Origin: Haploplasma axanthum
GTDB lineage: Bacteria; Bacillota_I; Bacilli_A; Acholeplasmatales; Acholeplasmataceae
Reading direction: 5' to 3'
Length of the DNA stretch: 64,000 nt
Assembly: GCF_900660745.1 (NCBI RefSeq)
Contig: NZ_LR215048.1
Location: forward strand, 62,001-126,000
How positions within the stretch are numbered: position 1 is the stretch's first letter; each line of letters opens with the position of its first letter. The translations under genes were made by a program, and so were the position numbers. This document shows, one piece after another, positions 8,652-18,124 of the stretch. The notes under the pieces are model-generated. The model made no database searches and was not told the origin of the DNA. It saw only the letters and a program-made list of their open reading frames with translations.

Positions 8652-10203
8652 CAAAATTAGGACTTCCATTTCCAAAACTTATTTTTATATTATTAGGAAC
8701 ACAAACTAATTCCATACCAGTTGATTCTCCTAAATTACTACAAATGTTTTTTGGACTTTGTTCCTCAATTATTTGCATACTATGTTTTTCAAAATCATAA
8801 CGAACTACTAATTCTTGTCTTATACCATCAATTTCATAGTCACCTAATATAGTTATTGTTTTATTCTCTAGATTAATAATAGGATAAGTTTTGTTATTAT
8901 ATTCCGGAATACCTTCTTGATTATTTTCAGTTTCAACTTTCTGTTCAGTAAAATGAACTACAGCTAAAACTTTATCTCTATAAACAACATAAGCATTTTG
9001 ATATTTTGATTTTTTAAATGCTTTGCTAATCATAAAAAATCCTAAAAAAGCAATTATGATTACTCCGCTAATTATTAACCATTCTTTAACTGATGTTTTC
9101 AAAATATCATCATCTCCTTCAATTGTTGAAAAGATATCCTTTGATACGGTATTTATAACTGTTCCATTGGTCTTAAACAATAAATATTCTATATTACTAT
9201 TTTCTTGAATCCATTTTTCTCTTACTTGATCATCCATTGAAAATAATGCTGTTGTAAGTGCATCTGCATACCCAGCATCATCACTAATCAAAGTAATAAG
9301 TCTGTTATAGTCTTCAGGCATTTTTGTTTTTGGTGAAATGATATGATGGTATATTCTACCATTATATTCAACACCTTGTGCTGTATCACCACTTGTTGTA
9401 ATACTACTATTTTTCATTTTAGCTCTTCCATATATTTCAGCGTTACCATTTGTAACTCCAACATTAAAATATTTATCATTTGTTGTTGGATTTTCACCAT
9501 ATGATAGTGAACTATTACTTCCAGTAACTTTGAAATATTTAAGACCTTTTTCTGTTAAATAATTAGATGCTAATTGCACAACATAGCCTTTTGCAAGAGC
9601 ACCTAAATCAATTTTAACTCCATCTTTAATAGTAATATAGAATTTATCGTTTTCTGTTTCTAAGATAATCCCATTTTTTATTATTGGAATTTCTTTTACT
9701 TCATTAATAAACTTTTCAAATTCTTCATTAGTCAATTTCTCATCTAATTCAATCAACCATTTCCATTTATCAATTATTTTTCCAATTGAGATATCAAAAT
9801 ATTCATCTGTTAATTGTTTTATGTTCTCAGCAAAAATTAGTATATCATATAATTCTTTACTAATCTCTAATTTTGTATTCGGATTATCATTGATTGTATT
9901 AACATTAACTAAATTTTCATATTTTTTATAAATACTAGATTCAGTTAAATCAATTTTAAAATTTGATGTTAAGTAATGATACTTATTAAATAATTCAACA
10001 AAATACTCATCAAGTTCATTTTCAGAAAACAAAATATTTTCTTTATTCACAACAACAGCAATTGACGTTGACATTGAGTCATAGTATTTCGCAAAATCTT
10101 TTTCATTTTTTAACTCATTTGCGCTAGTTTTAATTGGTGTTAATATTGTAAATATAAACAATAAAGAAACTATTGTTATAATACTTACGAATTTTTTAAT
10201 CAT
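8638..10203 (-). CDS. ApbE-type FAD:protein FMN transferase fused to a NusG_II domain
   Basis: ApbE enzymes transfer FMN from FAD to a threonine of FMN-binding domains outside the membrane. This 521-residue protein has an N-terminal signal anchor (hydrophobic about 5-22) and an ApbE domain to about 355. Visible motifs are DISIGKIIDKW, KIDLGALAKGY, the SSITTSGDTA block and HHIISPKT, with the metal-binding DAGYADALTTALF. A transmembrane helix follows at about 373-392. The C-terminal domain, with the PKNICSNLG...ELVCVPN pattern, resembles NusG domain II. The fusion places the flavinyltransferase in the operon with its likely substrates RnfG1, RnfG2 and RnfD. The start overlaps the rnfA stop by one base. 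Confidence 0.88.
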   Translation of the reverse strand: MIKKFVSIITIVSLLFIFTILTPIKTSANELKNEKDFAKYYDSMSTSIAVVVNKENILFSENELDEYFVELFNKYHYLTSNFKIDLTESSIYKKYENLVNVNTINDNPNTKLEISKELYDILIFAENIKQLTDEYFDISIGKIIDKWKWLIELDEKLTNEEFEKFINEVKEIPIIKNGIILETENDKFYITIKDGVKIDLGALAKGYVVQLASNYLTEKGLKYFKVTGSNSSLSYGENPTTNDKYFNVGVTNGNAEIYGRAKMKNSSITTSGDTAQGVEYNGRIYHHIISPKTKMPEDYNRLITLISDDAGYADALTTALFSMDDQVREKWIQENSNIEYLLFKTNGTVINTVSKDIFSTIEGDDDILKTSVKEWLIISGVIIIAFLGFFMISKAFKKSKYQNAYVVYRDKVLAVVHFTEQKVETENNQEGIPEYNNKTYPIINLENKTITILGDYEIDGIRQELVVRYDFEKHSMQIIEEQSPKNICSNLGESTGMELVCVPNNIKISFGNGSPNFDDTI

Positions 10204-10766
10204 TAGAATATACCTGAAAGACCCATAAATACCATAGCTATTAATCCTAATGTAACTAATAATATCGGAATCCCTCTAAATGCTTTTGGTAAGCCTGGTA
10301 AATCAAGACGAGGCTTAATCATAAATAACATTAACGTAACTAATATATATCCTAAACCTAAACCAATAATATTTGCAACAGCACCTAAATAAGTTTGATT
10401 AGTTGCAACCAATAAACTAGAAACTACGATAACCGCATTGAATGGAGCAAATAACTCTAGTTCATTTGTTACCTCCTCTTCAACTTTTAATTTCTTTGAT
10501 AGTGCATTTACACCAAGTGTTATATTTGCTGCAACAAGCACTGTTATTATAATTGTTAGAAAAGTCCAACTTTCTGGTTCTAATAAAAATTTAGAAATTG
10601 GATAAACTATTACTCCTGTAAAAAGAGAAATAATAAGTGTTTTAATTCCAATAACTAAAACTTTTCTTAAAGAAACATCTTTCCCTAAAAATGGAAACCC
10701 TACTAAACTAGATAATAATATATTACTTAAAAAAACTGCTGAAAAGATAATCGCTATATATGTCAT
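10203..10766 (-). CDS. rnfA: Rnf electron-transport complex subunit A
   Basis: Six-helix membrane subunit of the Rnf complex. Matches include the N-terminal FSAVFLSNILLSSLVGFPFLG and ITLGVNALSKK, with the cytosolic ELFAPFNAVIVVSS region. In RnfA and RnfE together such helices hold a membrane-embedded iron-sulfur centre. The single conserved cysteine seen in many RnfA proteins is not obvious here (the usual CP region reads SLVGFPF), so that centre should be examined. The protein is 187 residues, near the usual 190. It overlaps rnfE by four bases. Confidence 0.9.
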   Translation of the reverse strand: MTYIAIIFSAVFLSNILLSSLVGFPFLGKDVSLRKVLVIGIKTLIISLFTGVIVYPISKFLLEPESWTFLTIIITVLVAANITLGVNALSKKLKVEEEVTNELELFAPFNAVIVVSSLLVATNQTYLGAVANIIGLGLGYILVTLMLFMIKPRLDLPGLPKAFRGIPILLVTLGLIAMVFMGLSGIF

Positions 10767-11398
10767 GCTCTTTCTCCTTTCTTATTTAATCCTAATTGAA
10801 TTGCTGCTAGTAATAATCCTAAAATGATTATTGCGCCTAAAGGTTCATTAATGATTGATATTGCGTTTTTACTAAACAGATTAACATTAAATGATATTTC
10901 ACTATAGTTTCCAAATACAATCATTCCTGTTCCAATTACTTCTCTAAGTATTGAAACAAATAACATAATAATTACTAAACCTATAAATGATTGAAGTGAA
11001 TTAACTAGTGATTTACCAACATTTTTCTTTTCATTATCTGCATTTAACATATATGGTAATGAACTAACTGCAAATAGATATATAAACAATTCATAATCTT
11101 TAGCAAAATTCACAAAAAATGCATTAGCAAGAATTGCTACAAATGCTGAAACCCCAACAACTGAAACAATTACTACAATCCAATTAATATCATTTGGAAC
11201 TATTTTCTCAATTAATTTAAATACTAGCGTAACTAATATTATAAATATAGCATACAACAATAAATAAATTAGTGTTGCTTCAATTGATTTTGTAACAAAT
11301 AAACCTGGAAGCAATGCTAAAACTAATAATGTCATTGATTGATCATTAACGTCTTTTATATTAAAAATATTTAATAAGTTTTTATTTTTTAATTGCAT
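10763..11398 (-). CDS. rnfE: Rnf electron-transport complex subunit E
   Basis: Membrane subunit paired with RnfA. Five or six hydrophobic helices are evident in 211 residues. Family features are the N-terminal LVLALLPGLFVT (where many homologues have a cysteine in LGLCP) and the C-terminal SILREVIGTGMIVFG. As in RnfA, the canonical cysteine of the intramembrane iron-sulfur site is missing from the expected place. It starts two bases after rnfG2 and overlaps rnfA by four bases, so the complex is tightly co-expressed. Confidence 0.88.
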   Translation of the reverse strand: MQLKNKNLLNIFNIKDVNDQSMTLLVLALLPGLFVTKSIEATLIYLLLYAIFIILVTLVFKLIEKIVPNDINWIVVIVSVVGVSAFVAILANAFFVNFAKDYELFIYLFAVSSLPYMLNADNEKKNVGKSLVNSLQSFIGLVIIMLFVSILREVIGTGMIVFGNYSEISFNVNLFSKNAISIINEPLGAIIILGLLLAAIQLGLNKKGERA

Positions 11399-11400
11399 TT

Positions 11401-12732
11401 TTATTTACCTCCTATTAATATACTTAAATCACTAAACATTGATTTAACTAGTGTAATAGAATTTGTAGATCCCGATATATCTTCTTGACTGTTAACTGCA
11501 CTAACTAAAGTTTTATTTTCTACTAATCCATTTAAAAATGTAATAGTTCTTTCTTTAAATCTAGCACCCGTGTGACCATATTCAATAACGTTGATTGCAA
11601 CAATTTTATTTTCTAAATCAATCATCACTTCTAATTCGATTTTGCCTTCACTACCATCTGTATACATACCTGTTTTTTCAAGACGATATATTGAACCAAC
11701 TTCAGCATTATCTAAAGTAACACTTTGGTGTTGTTTAACACTATTAGTTGGATTTAGAATATCATTTTCAGATACTATAACTCCTTCACCAAAAACTTTT
11801 TCATATTTGTTAAGTGGTTTAGTAACATCTGTTTCAACAAACGTAGCTAAATCTACTAATAACGCTTTTAACGTGTTTCTTGAATTTGTTGCTCCTGTAA
11901 TATCAGTTTGATAATTAACAACTTCAGAAACAGTAATCTTCTTAGCTATTAGTTCATCAAAGAAATCTAATACTTTTTTCTTGAATGTTCCACCCGAATG
12001 TTTATATTCAACTTCTTCATACCCAAGAATTGTTCCATCAACATCTAAAATAACATTGAATGAAATCTTTGCTTCTTCATCTCCATTATAAACACCCGTT
12101 TTTTCAACTAAGTAAACATTAGCTACCCATTCACCATTTACTAAAACAGCTTTTTTAGATTTTACACTCTCATTTGGAATAATTGTTATATCATCTAAAA
12201 CATAATTATCACCAAAAAGCTTTGTATAAATAGTTTCAGTATCAACAATAAATCCTGATGCATAACCAATATCACTTAATAATTCATCAACGGTTGATAA
12301 TGAAAAAGTAACTGTTGGAGCAGTAAACTCTCCATTCACTTTTGGTTCATTAATATTTGATCCTTTAAATGTTCTAAGATATTGTTTTGTAAGTTTAGCA
12401 CCAATTGATTGATCAACATCACCATCAATACCAATTATTTGACCTTTTTCATCAATAGCAACATAAACCGTTATTTTACCATATTGATTATTTTTAGTTG
12501 CTGTATATTTTTTTCCTAATTTTTTATTACCAACAAAACTAAAAAGTTCATCAACAGCCTTAATACTTTCTGGCATATCTTTGTATTCAACACTTACTTC
12601 TTTAACTTTTTCACCAATCATTTTATCAAAACTTGATGTTGGAACGAAGAACGAATAAACAACTATAAATGCTATCGAAATAACTAATAAAATTCCACTA
12701 CAAATAAGTAACCATTTATTTTCTTTAGTCAT
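11401..12732 (-). CDS. RnfG2: enlarged RnfG with three FMN-binding-like domains
   Basis: RnfG carries covalent FMN on a threonine and passes electrons at the outer membrane face. A single domain in about 200 residues is usual; this protein has 443. After one anchor helix (about 8-29) come three related domains. The first (60-160) has a degenerate site, APTVTFS near 138-144, apparently lacking the glycine. The second has DITGATNS at 277-284 and the third DISGSTNS at 418-425, both good ApbE targets (T282, T423). Domains two and three repeat an EKTG.Y...EYKHSGG pattern. Two flavins are expected, possibly three. The gene arose by duplication with RnfG1. Confidence 0.85.
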   Translation of the reverse strand: MTKENKWLLICSGILLVISIAFIVVYSFFVPTSSFDKMIGEKVKEVSVEYKDMPESIKAVDELFSFVGNKKLGKKYTATKNNQYGKITVYVAIDEKGQIIGIDGDVDQSIGAKLTKQYLRTFKGSNINEPKVNGEFTAPTVTFSLSTVDELLSDIGYASGFIVDTETIYTKLFGDNYVLDDITIIPNESVKSKKAVLVNGEWVANVYLVEKTGVYNGDEEAKISFNVILDVDGTILGYEEVEYKHSGGTFKKKVLDFFDELIAKKITVSEVVNYQTDITGATNSRNTLKALLVDLATFVETDVTKPLNKYEKVFGEGVIVSENDILNPTNSVKQHQSVTLDNAEVGSIYRLEKTGMYTDGSEGKIELEVMIDLENKIVAINVIEYGHTGARFKERTITFLNGLVENKTLVSAVNSQEDISGSTNSITLVKSMFSDLSILIGGK

Positions 12733-12733
12733 T

Positions 12734-13675
12734 TTATCTATCTCCTTCTACAAAAATTGCAAGTTCATTTAGCATTGATTTTAAAATTATTCTTGAATTT
12801 GTTGATCCCGTCACTTCTGTAACATGACTATCAACAGCAGATATTAAAACTTTTTCATTTACTAATTCATTGAAAAATGCTAGTACATTTCTCTTATAAG
12901 TTCCACCTGTATGTTTATATTCAACTTCTTCATAACCAAGAATTTCGTTATTTAAGCCTAAAATCACATTAAAGGATATTTTATCTTCCATACCATCTGT
13001 ATACATTCCGGTTTTCTCAATTTTATAAACTCTTGCTTTTTCTACGTCATTAACTAAGATTTTTCTTACTTCTTTCACAGTAGCATTTTCTTCAATTTCA
13101 ATTATTTCAAATTTAAAATCATCGCCAAATAATTTTTCATATACATTTTTTTCTTCTTCAGGGGCATCAATCTTGTACGCCTCTTTAACATCATTTAATA
13201 TTTTGTTAACTGCTTCATTTGATCTTGTAACACCCGTTACATCAACATTTGAAACTGGATCCAATATTGAAGACCCTTTTAATCCACTTATATATGCAAT
13301 TGTTTTATCAACACCTAATGTTTGATTAACGATTGCTTTTATACCTAAGATTTTACCTGTTGTATCTAGTGATAAGATAATTTCAATATTTCCGTAATTA
13401 TTTGTTGTATTTGTTGAATATAACGTTCCAATTACTGTTCCACTTGCATTTTTTGCAATTTTTTTATCAGTTATTGTTACAAGTGAACTAGGAACTTCAA
13501 CAGTTTCGATTTCAGAAATATTTTCTAATACTTCAGTATATTTTTTGATTTCTTGTTTCATTATATTGTTACTTCGAGTATTTTTTAATAGTAAACTACT
13601 ACCAATTAAAACTCCTAAAATAACAAAAATAAAGCCAAGCATTACCAGTATATTTTTGACATTTAAATTTTTCAT
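12734..13675 (-). CDS. rnfG: RnfG1: RnfG with two FMN-binding domains
   Basis: This is the first of two adjacent RnfG paralogues. It has one N-terminal membrane anchor (about 8-30) and then two outward-facing FMN-binding domains in 313 residues. Predicted flavinylation sites are DVTGVTRS at 145-152 (T150) and EVTGSTNS at 287-294 (T292, with E instead of D at the first place). Its second domain is closely similar to domain two of RnfG2, including KIEKTGMYTDG and VEYKHTGG. It overlaps rnfD by four bases and precedes RnfG2 by one. ApbE encoded in the same operon is the likely modifying enzyme. Confidence 0.88.
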   Translation of the reverse strand: MKNLNVKNILVMLGFIFVILGVLIGSSLLLKNTRSNNIMKQEIKKYTEVLENISEIETVEVPSSLVTITDKKIAKNASGTVIGTLYSTNTTNNYGNIEIILSLDTTGKILGIKAIVNQTLGVDKTIAYISGLKGSSILDPVSNVDVTGVTRSNEAVNKILNDVKEAYKIDAPEEEKNVYEKLFGDDFKFEIIEIEENATVKEVRKILVNDVEKARVYKIEKTGMYTDGMEDKISFNVILGLNNEILGYEEVEYKHTGGTYKRNVLAFFNELVNEKVLISAVDSHVTEVTGSTNSRIILKSMLNELAIFVEGDR

Positions 13676-14718
13676 AGTGCAAAACCTCCAACCCCAGCAA
13701 ATACTATTAAGGCTAGAACCACAATACTAACTGAATATGCGATAATAAATTTTTTAGTATAAATATTTGTTGTCCATTTTTTATAATCAATTAACGGAAC
13801 AAATGCATTTGCGATAACAATTGCAAATACCATTCCTTCTGGATATGATCCGAACAAACGAATAGCTGCAACAAGTAGTCCAATTATAAGTCCAAATATT
13901 AATCTTCCTGGTCTTGTATATGGTGATGTTATTGGATCAGTTGCCATAAATACTAGTCCAAATAATAAACCACCTGATAATATATGGAATAATGTATATT
14001 TGATTGTTTCATTAAATCCATATCCTAAACCTAATCCAGCAACACACATAAATAAGGCAAAACTTAATAACCCTGCCAATATAACACGATAATCTGCAGA
14101 TCTTCTAATAATTAAATAAGCTCCCCCAATTAAAATTGCTAAAGCACTTATTTCACCTGATGAACCTGGAACATTTCCTAAAAATAAATCAAGGAATGAA
14201 TATGACTTTAAAACATCAGCATATGGTGTTGATAATGCTGTTGCTCCAGCTATATCATCTAATCCTTGGTATACAAAGAAACTTGCAAATGTTAAACCTA
14301 CAAATACTCTTCCAATACCTGCTGGGTTAAATATATTTTTACCTAGTCCACCATAAATCATTTTTCCAATTAAAATTGCAAACACAACACCAATAATAAT
14401 CACATAAAAAGATATATTACTTGGAAGTGTTAGTAAAAAAATTAATGCTGTAATAATTGGTGGAACCACATTATTAACTGTATATTTTTTAAATCTTTCT
14501 TTCCATGTTTCATTTTTTTCTTTCATTAAGCCAAATGCTAATGCCTCTAATCCAACTGCTAAGACACTCGCCAATAAAGCTCTTAATACAAAATCAAATT
14601 TAAATCGATATATTGCAAAAGCGATAACTGGAATTAATGCAATTAGAACATCAACCATCATTCTCTTAGTGCTTGTCGCTTTTCTAATATATGGACTAGT
14701 TTTTACTACTGCTTGCAT
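13672..14718 (-). CDS. rnfD: Rnf electron-transport complex subunit D
   Basis: Multi-spanning flavoprotein that is central to ion movement by Rnf and Nqr complexes. The 348 residues show about nine hydrophobic helices. DIAGATALSTPY near residue 163 is the covalent FMN site, a threonine in the GAT motif. Other conserved blocks are KNIFNPAGIGRVFVG and MATDPITSPYTRPGRL. The N-terminal SPYIRKATSTKRMMVDVLIALIP is also typical, in part. It sits one base after rnfC and overlaps rnfG1 by four bases. Confidence 0.95.
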   Translation of the reverse strand: MQAVVKTSPYIRKATSTKRMMVDVLIALIPVIAFAIYRFKFDFVLRALLASVLAVGLEALAFGLMKEKNETWKERFKKYTVNNVVPPIITALIFLLTLPSNISFYVIIIGVVFAILIGKMIYGGLGKNIFNPAGIGRVFVGLTFASFFVYQGLDDIAGATALSTPYADVLKSYSFLDLFLGNVPGSSGEISALAILIGGAYLIIRRSADYRVILAGLLSFALFMCVAGLGLGYGFNETIKYTLFHILSGGLLFGLVFMATDPITSPYTRPGRLIFGLIIGLLVAAIRLFGSYPEGMVFAIVIANAFVPLIDYKKWTTNIYTKKFIIAYSVSIVVLALIVFAGVGGFAL

Positions 14719-14719
14719 C

Positions 14720-16027
14720 CTAAATTCCCTTCTCTCTTAAGTATTTCTTTGAATCACGCATGTATTGTGTTAAATGAATCTTTGATGGACAAACAAATGA
14801 ACATAATCCACATTCAATACATTTATTAACTTTTAACATTTCTAATCCTTCAGCATCTCCAAGTTTCAACGCATTCATAATTTGAACTGGTTCAATCTTT
14901 ACTGGACATGAGTAAACACATGCAGCACAATGGATACATGGTTCTTCAAAGTAATCAACATTATTAAAAACAATCATTGATGTTATTGTATGTGTAATCA
15001 TAACATCATCAGTAGTAGTGTTTGATCCCATCATTGGTCCACCAAGAACAAGTGTTTTTGGTATTTCAACATCTAAGTAACCACCAGCAATTTGAACTAA
15101 ATCAGTAATTTTTGTTCCAATTCTTGCTCTAAAACTTGTATTCTTAATTCCATCTCCACTTAATGTAAAGAATCTTTCTAATACAGGCATACGATGTTTA
15201 ACAGCTTGGTATACACTTGCTAATGTAGAAACGTTAAAAATTAACACTCCGTATTTTGCAGTTAATGCACCTTGTGGAATTGTAACTCCAATAGCACTTT
15301 TAACAGTTTCTAATTCCCAACCTTGTGGATAATAATTACCTACTTCAGCAACTTCAATATTAACCCCAGGATATTCTGTTAAAGCAAAATCCAATACTTC
15401 TTTAATTTCTTTATATTTCTTTTTAATAGCAATAACACCTTTTTTAGCCTTCATTGCTTGCATTACATAAATCAATCCTTTGATTAATTCATGTGGACTA
15501 TTTAACATTAATTCATAATCACTTACTAAGAATGGTTCACACTCAACACCATTGACAACAATCGTATCAATTTCTTCTTTAGTGTTTAGTTTAATATAAG
15601 TAGGAAACCCACTTCCACCTAAACCAACTAACCCCATTTCTTTAGCAATTTCAACTAACTCTTCACGTGTTAAATTTTTAATCTCTTCATCAGTTCTATC
15701 TTTCACTGACTCATGAAGTTCATATTTTTGATCATTCTTTAAGATTACACAATCAACTAACTTCCCAGTTTGATCGTGATGTTTCTCAATACCAACAATT
15801 TCACCACTTGCTGTAGCATGAATTGGTTGTTCAAAAAATGATCCTTTTCTTGTTCCAATTACTTCGCCAACTTTAACAAATTGTCCGCCTAAAACACAAG
15901 TTTCACCAACTGGGCATCTTGCATTAGTAATTGGATAATACAAATACTCGGCTTCCTTATGATGTAAAATAGGTAATTTTTTTAATTCTTTTTTACCATC
16001 AGGAATAATCCTTGTTTTTGTTATCAT
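14720..16027 (-). CDS. rnfC: Rnf electron-transport complex subunit C (NADH-binding, 2 x [4Fe-4S])
   Basis: Peripheral cytosolic subunit holding FMN and NADH sites and two [4Fe-4S] clusters. The glycine-rich nucleotide loop is [12 protein letters not shown] near residue 135. Two ferredoxin motifs follow near the C-terminus: [12 protein letters not shown] and [12 protein letters not shown]. The presence of these clusters distinguishes it from NqrA. The 435-residue length is normal for compact Gram-positive RnfC. The gene overlaps glyA by four bases (ATGA) and begins the rnf part of the operon. Confidence 0.96.
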   Translation of the reverse strand: MITKTRIIPDGKKELKKLPILHHKEAEYLYYPITNARCPVGETCVLGGQFVKVGEVIGTRKGSFFEQPIHATASGEIVGIEKHHDQTGKLVDCVILKNDQKYELHESVKDRTDEEIKNLTREELVEIAKEMGLVGLGGSGFPTYIKLNTKEEIDTIVVNGVECEPFLVSDYELMLNSPHELIKGLIYVMQAMKAKKGVIAIKKKYKEIKEVLDFALTEYPGVNIEVAEVGNYYPQGWELETVKSAIGVTIPQGALTAKYGVLIFNVSTLASVYQAVKHRMPVLERFFTLSGDGIKNTSFRARIGTKITDLVQIAGGYLDVEIPKTLVLGGPMMGSNTTTDDVMITHTITSMIVFNNVDYFEEPCIHCAACVYSCPVKIEPVQIMNALKLGDAEGLEMLKVNKCIECGLCSFVCPSKIHLTQYMRDSKKYLREKGI

Positions 16028-17283
16028 TTAATACTTCCTCCTTTTCTTTCAAACAATGGATATTTTTCCATCATTTCGATTACTGTTTTTTTAATTTCTT
16101 CAATTCTATTTATATCATCACGATTAACTAATGCGTTATTAATTAAATTTGCAATAATAACCATTTCTTTTTCTTTCAAACCTCGTGTTGTTACTGCTGG
16201 ACTTCCAAGACGAATTCCACTTGCATTATGCGGTTTTTCTTGGTCAAAAGGAATAGTATTTTTGTTAACCGTAATATTAACTAAACCTAAAACTCGTTCT
16301 GCTTCTTTACCTGTAATTCCTAATTTAGATTTAACATCAATTAAGACTAAGTGATTATCTGTTGTTTCACTAACAATTCTGTATCCTAATTTTTTCATTT
16401 CATTAGCTAATGTTTTAGCATTTTTAATAACTTGTTCTTGATATGTTTTAAAACTATCATCTAATGCTTCTCCAAAAGCAACCGCCTTAGCACCAATAAC
16501 ATGCATTAAAGGACCGCCTTGTACTCCTGGGAATACTGCACGATTAATCTTCTTAGCTATTTCATCATCATTTGTAATTATGATTCCACCGCGTGGTCCA
16601 CGTAGCGTTTTATGCGTAGTTGATGTAATAACATGAGCATAAGGAACTGGTGATGGATGAAGTCCAGCAGCAACTAAACCTGCAATATGTGCCATATCAA
16701 CCATAAGATAAGCACCAACTTCATCAGCAATTTCTCTAAATTTTTTAAAATCAATAATTCTTGAATATGCACTTGCTCCTGCAACAATCAATTTAGGCTT
16801 TACTTCAAGAGCAATCTTTCTAACATTCTCCATATCAATCATTTCTGTTTCTTTATCAACACCATAAAAAGCGGACTTATAAAATTGTCCTGAAAATGAT
16901 AAATGATATCCATGTGTTAAATGTCCACCTTCATTAAGTGACATCCCCAAGATTAAATCTCCTGGTTCTAATAACGCACCATAAGCAGCCATATTTGCTT
17001 GAGAACCTGAATGTGGTTGAACATTTGCATGTTTTACATTATAAAGTTTTTTCAATCTTTCAATCGCTTCAGTTTCAATAATATCAACAAATTCACAGCC
17101 GCCATAATATCTTTTTCCAGGATATCCTTCAGCATATTTATTTGTTAGTATTGTTCCTTGCATATTTAAAACATCGTCTGAAACAAAGTTTTCAGATGCA
17201 ATTAATTCAATATGTGTTTTTTGTCTATTTTCTTCTTTTTTCAAAGCTTCAAATACTATATCATTCATATTCATTTTTTCCAT
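16024..17283 (-). CDS. glyA: Serine hydroxymethyltransferase
   Basis: PLP enzyme interconverting serine and glycine with tetrahydrofolate, the main source of one-carbon units. The PLP lysine is in [13 protein letters not shown], and [15 protein letters not shown] and the N-terminal [11 protein letters not shown] are all present. The length of 419 residues is standard. Its TGA stop overlaps the rnfC start codon, so glyA heads the rnf operon, an unusual partnership. FolD (18729-19577) acts on the same folate pool. A GTGGGG site precedes the chosen ATG. Confidence 0.97.
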   Translation of the reverse strand: MEKMNMNDIVFEALKKEENRQKTHIELIASENFVSDDVLNMQGTILTNKYAEGYPGKRYYGGCEFVDIIETEAIERLKKLYNVKHANVQPHSGSQANMAAYGALLEPGDLILGMSLNEGGHLTHGYHLSFSGQFYKSAFYGVDKETEMIDMENVRKIALEVKPKLIVAGASAYSRIIDFKKFREIADEVGAYLMVDMAHIAGLVAAGLHPSPVPYAHVITSTTHKTLRGPRGGIIITNDDEIAKKINRAVFPGVQGGPLMHVIGAKAVAFGEALDDSFKTYQEQVIKNAKTLANEMKKLGYRIVSETTDNHLVLIDVKSKLGITGKEAERVLGLVNITVNKNTIPFDQEKPHNASGIRLGSPAVTTRGLKEKEMVIIANLINNALVNRDDINRIEEIKKTVIEMMEKYPLFERKGGSIK

Positions 17284-17331
17284 AAAAATACCCCACTTCG
17301 TTAGTCTATATTATAACATAATATAAATATT

Positions 17332-17369
17332 AAAAAAAGGTAGTTTATAATTAAGCCTACCTTTTTTTC
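17332..17369 (-). terminator. Terminator after yebC (symmetrical, could act both ways)
   Basis: AAAAAGGTAG and CTACCTTTTTTT pair around a short loop between the yebC stop and the glyA start. The T-run lies on the minus strand, and an A-run on the other side gives a T-run for the plus strand too. Confidence 0.8.
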
Positions 17370-17372
17370 TAA

Positions 17373-18095
17373 TTAATCTTCAATTATAGCGTTGTTATAA
17401 ACATCTTTAACATCATCTAATTCATCTAACATTTGTGTTAAACGATTAAATTTATCAATATCATCTTGTTCTGCTAATTTAACTTCAGTAGTTGGTACCC
17501 ACATTATTTCGTCTGTAACAAAATCAATGTCTTTTTTTGCTTCTAATAATGCCGTTCTAATATTACTATAGTCACTTACACTACCATAAACTGTTACACC
17601 ATCTTCATCAGCTTCAATACTTTCAACTTCAATATCATTTTCAATAACTACTTCAAGTATTTCATCCTCTGTAACATCTTTAATAGCAAACACTGATTGA
17701 TGATTAAACATATGAACAACAGATCCACTTACACCAAGTTTTGAACCAGTCTTAGTAAAACAATTTCTAACTTCTGAAATTGTTCTATTAACATTGTCTG
17801 TTAAACACTCAACAATAAATAATGTATTTCCAGGTCCAAATCCTTCATAACGAACTTCAGAATAGTTGTCTTCACTTCCACCCTTAGCTTTTTCAATCGC
17901 TCTTTTAATAATATCTCCTGGAACTTGTTCCTTCTTTGCTTTTTCAATAATTCTTTTTAATTCTAAGTTTGCATCTGGATCAATTCCATTTTTAGCAGCC
18001 ATATAAACTTCTCTTCCATACTTAGAATATACTCTTGTTTTTGCAGCAGCAGTCTTTGCCATTGCTTGTTTTCTTACTTCAAACGCTCTTCCCAT
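17373..18095 (-). CDS. yebC: YebC/PmpR-family protein
   Basis: This 240-residue protein belongs to the YebC/TACO1 family. Members act as transcriptional regulators or, as more recently reported, as factors easing translation of proline-rich stretches. The N-terminal MGRAFEVRK and SKYGREVYMAAK and the internal VECLTDNVNRTISEVR, with GSVVHMFNHQSVF, are family hallmarks. The gene stands between ppa and the rnf operon and ends in the 17332-17369 hairpin. Target genes cannot be told from the sequence. Confidence 0.93.
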   Translation of the reverse strand: MGRAFEVRKQAMAKTAAAKTRVYSKYGREVYMAAKNGIDPDANLELKRIIEKAKKEQVPGDIIKRAIEKAKGGSEDNYSEVRYEGFGPGNTLFIVECLTDNVNRTISEVRNCFTKTGSKLGVSGSVVHMFNHQSVFAIKDVTEDEILEVVIENDIEVESIEADEDGVTVYGSVSDYSNIRTALLEAKKDIDFVTDEIMWVPTTEVKLAEQDDIDKFNRLTQMLDELDDVKDVYNNAIIED

Positions 18096-18124
18096 TTCTT
18101 ACACCTTCTTATAAAATATAAAAT

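Noticed and set aside
8638-16027. Na+-translocating NQR complex instead of Rnf
   Set aside because: The C subunit has two [4Fe-4S] motifs and the NADH/FMN loop of RnfC, and there is no NqrF-like gene.
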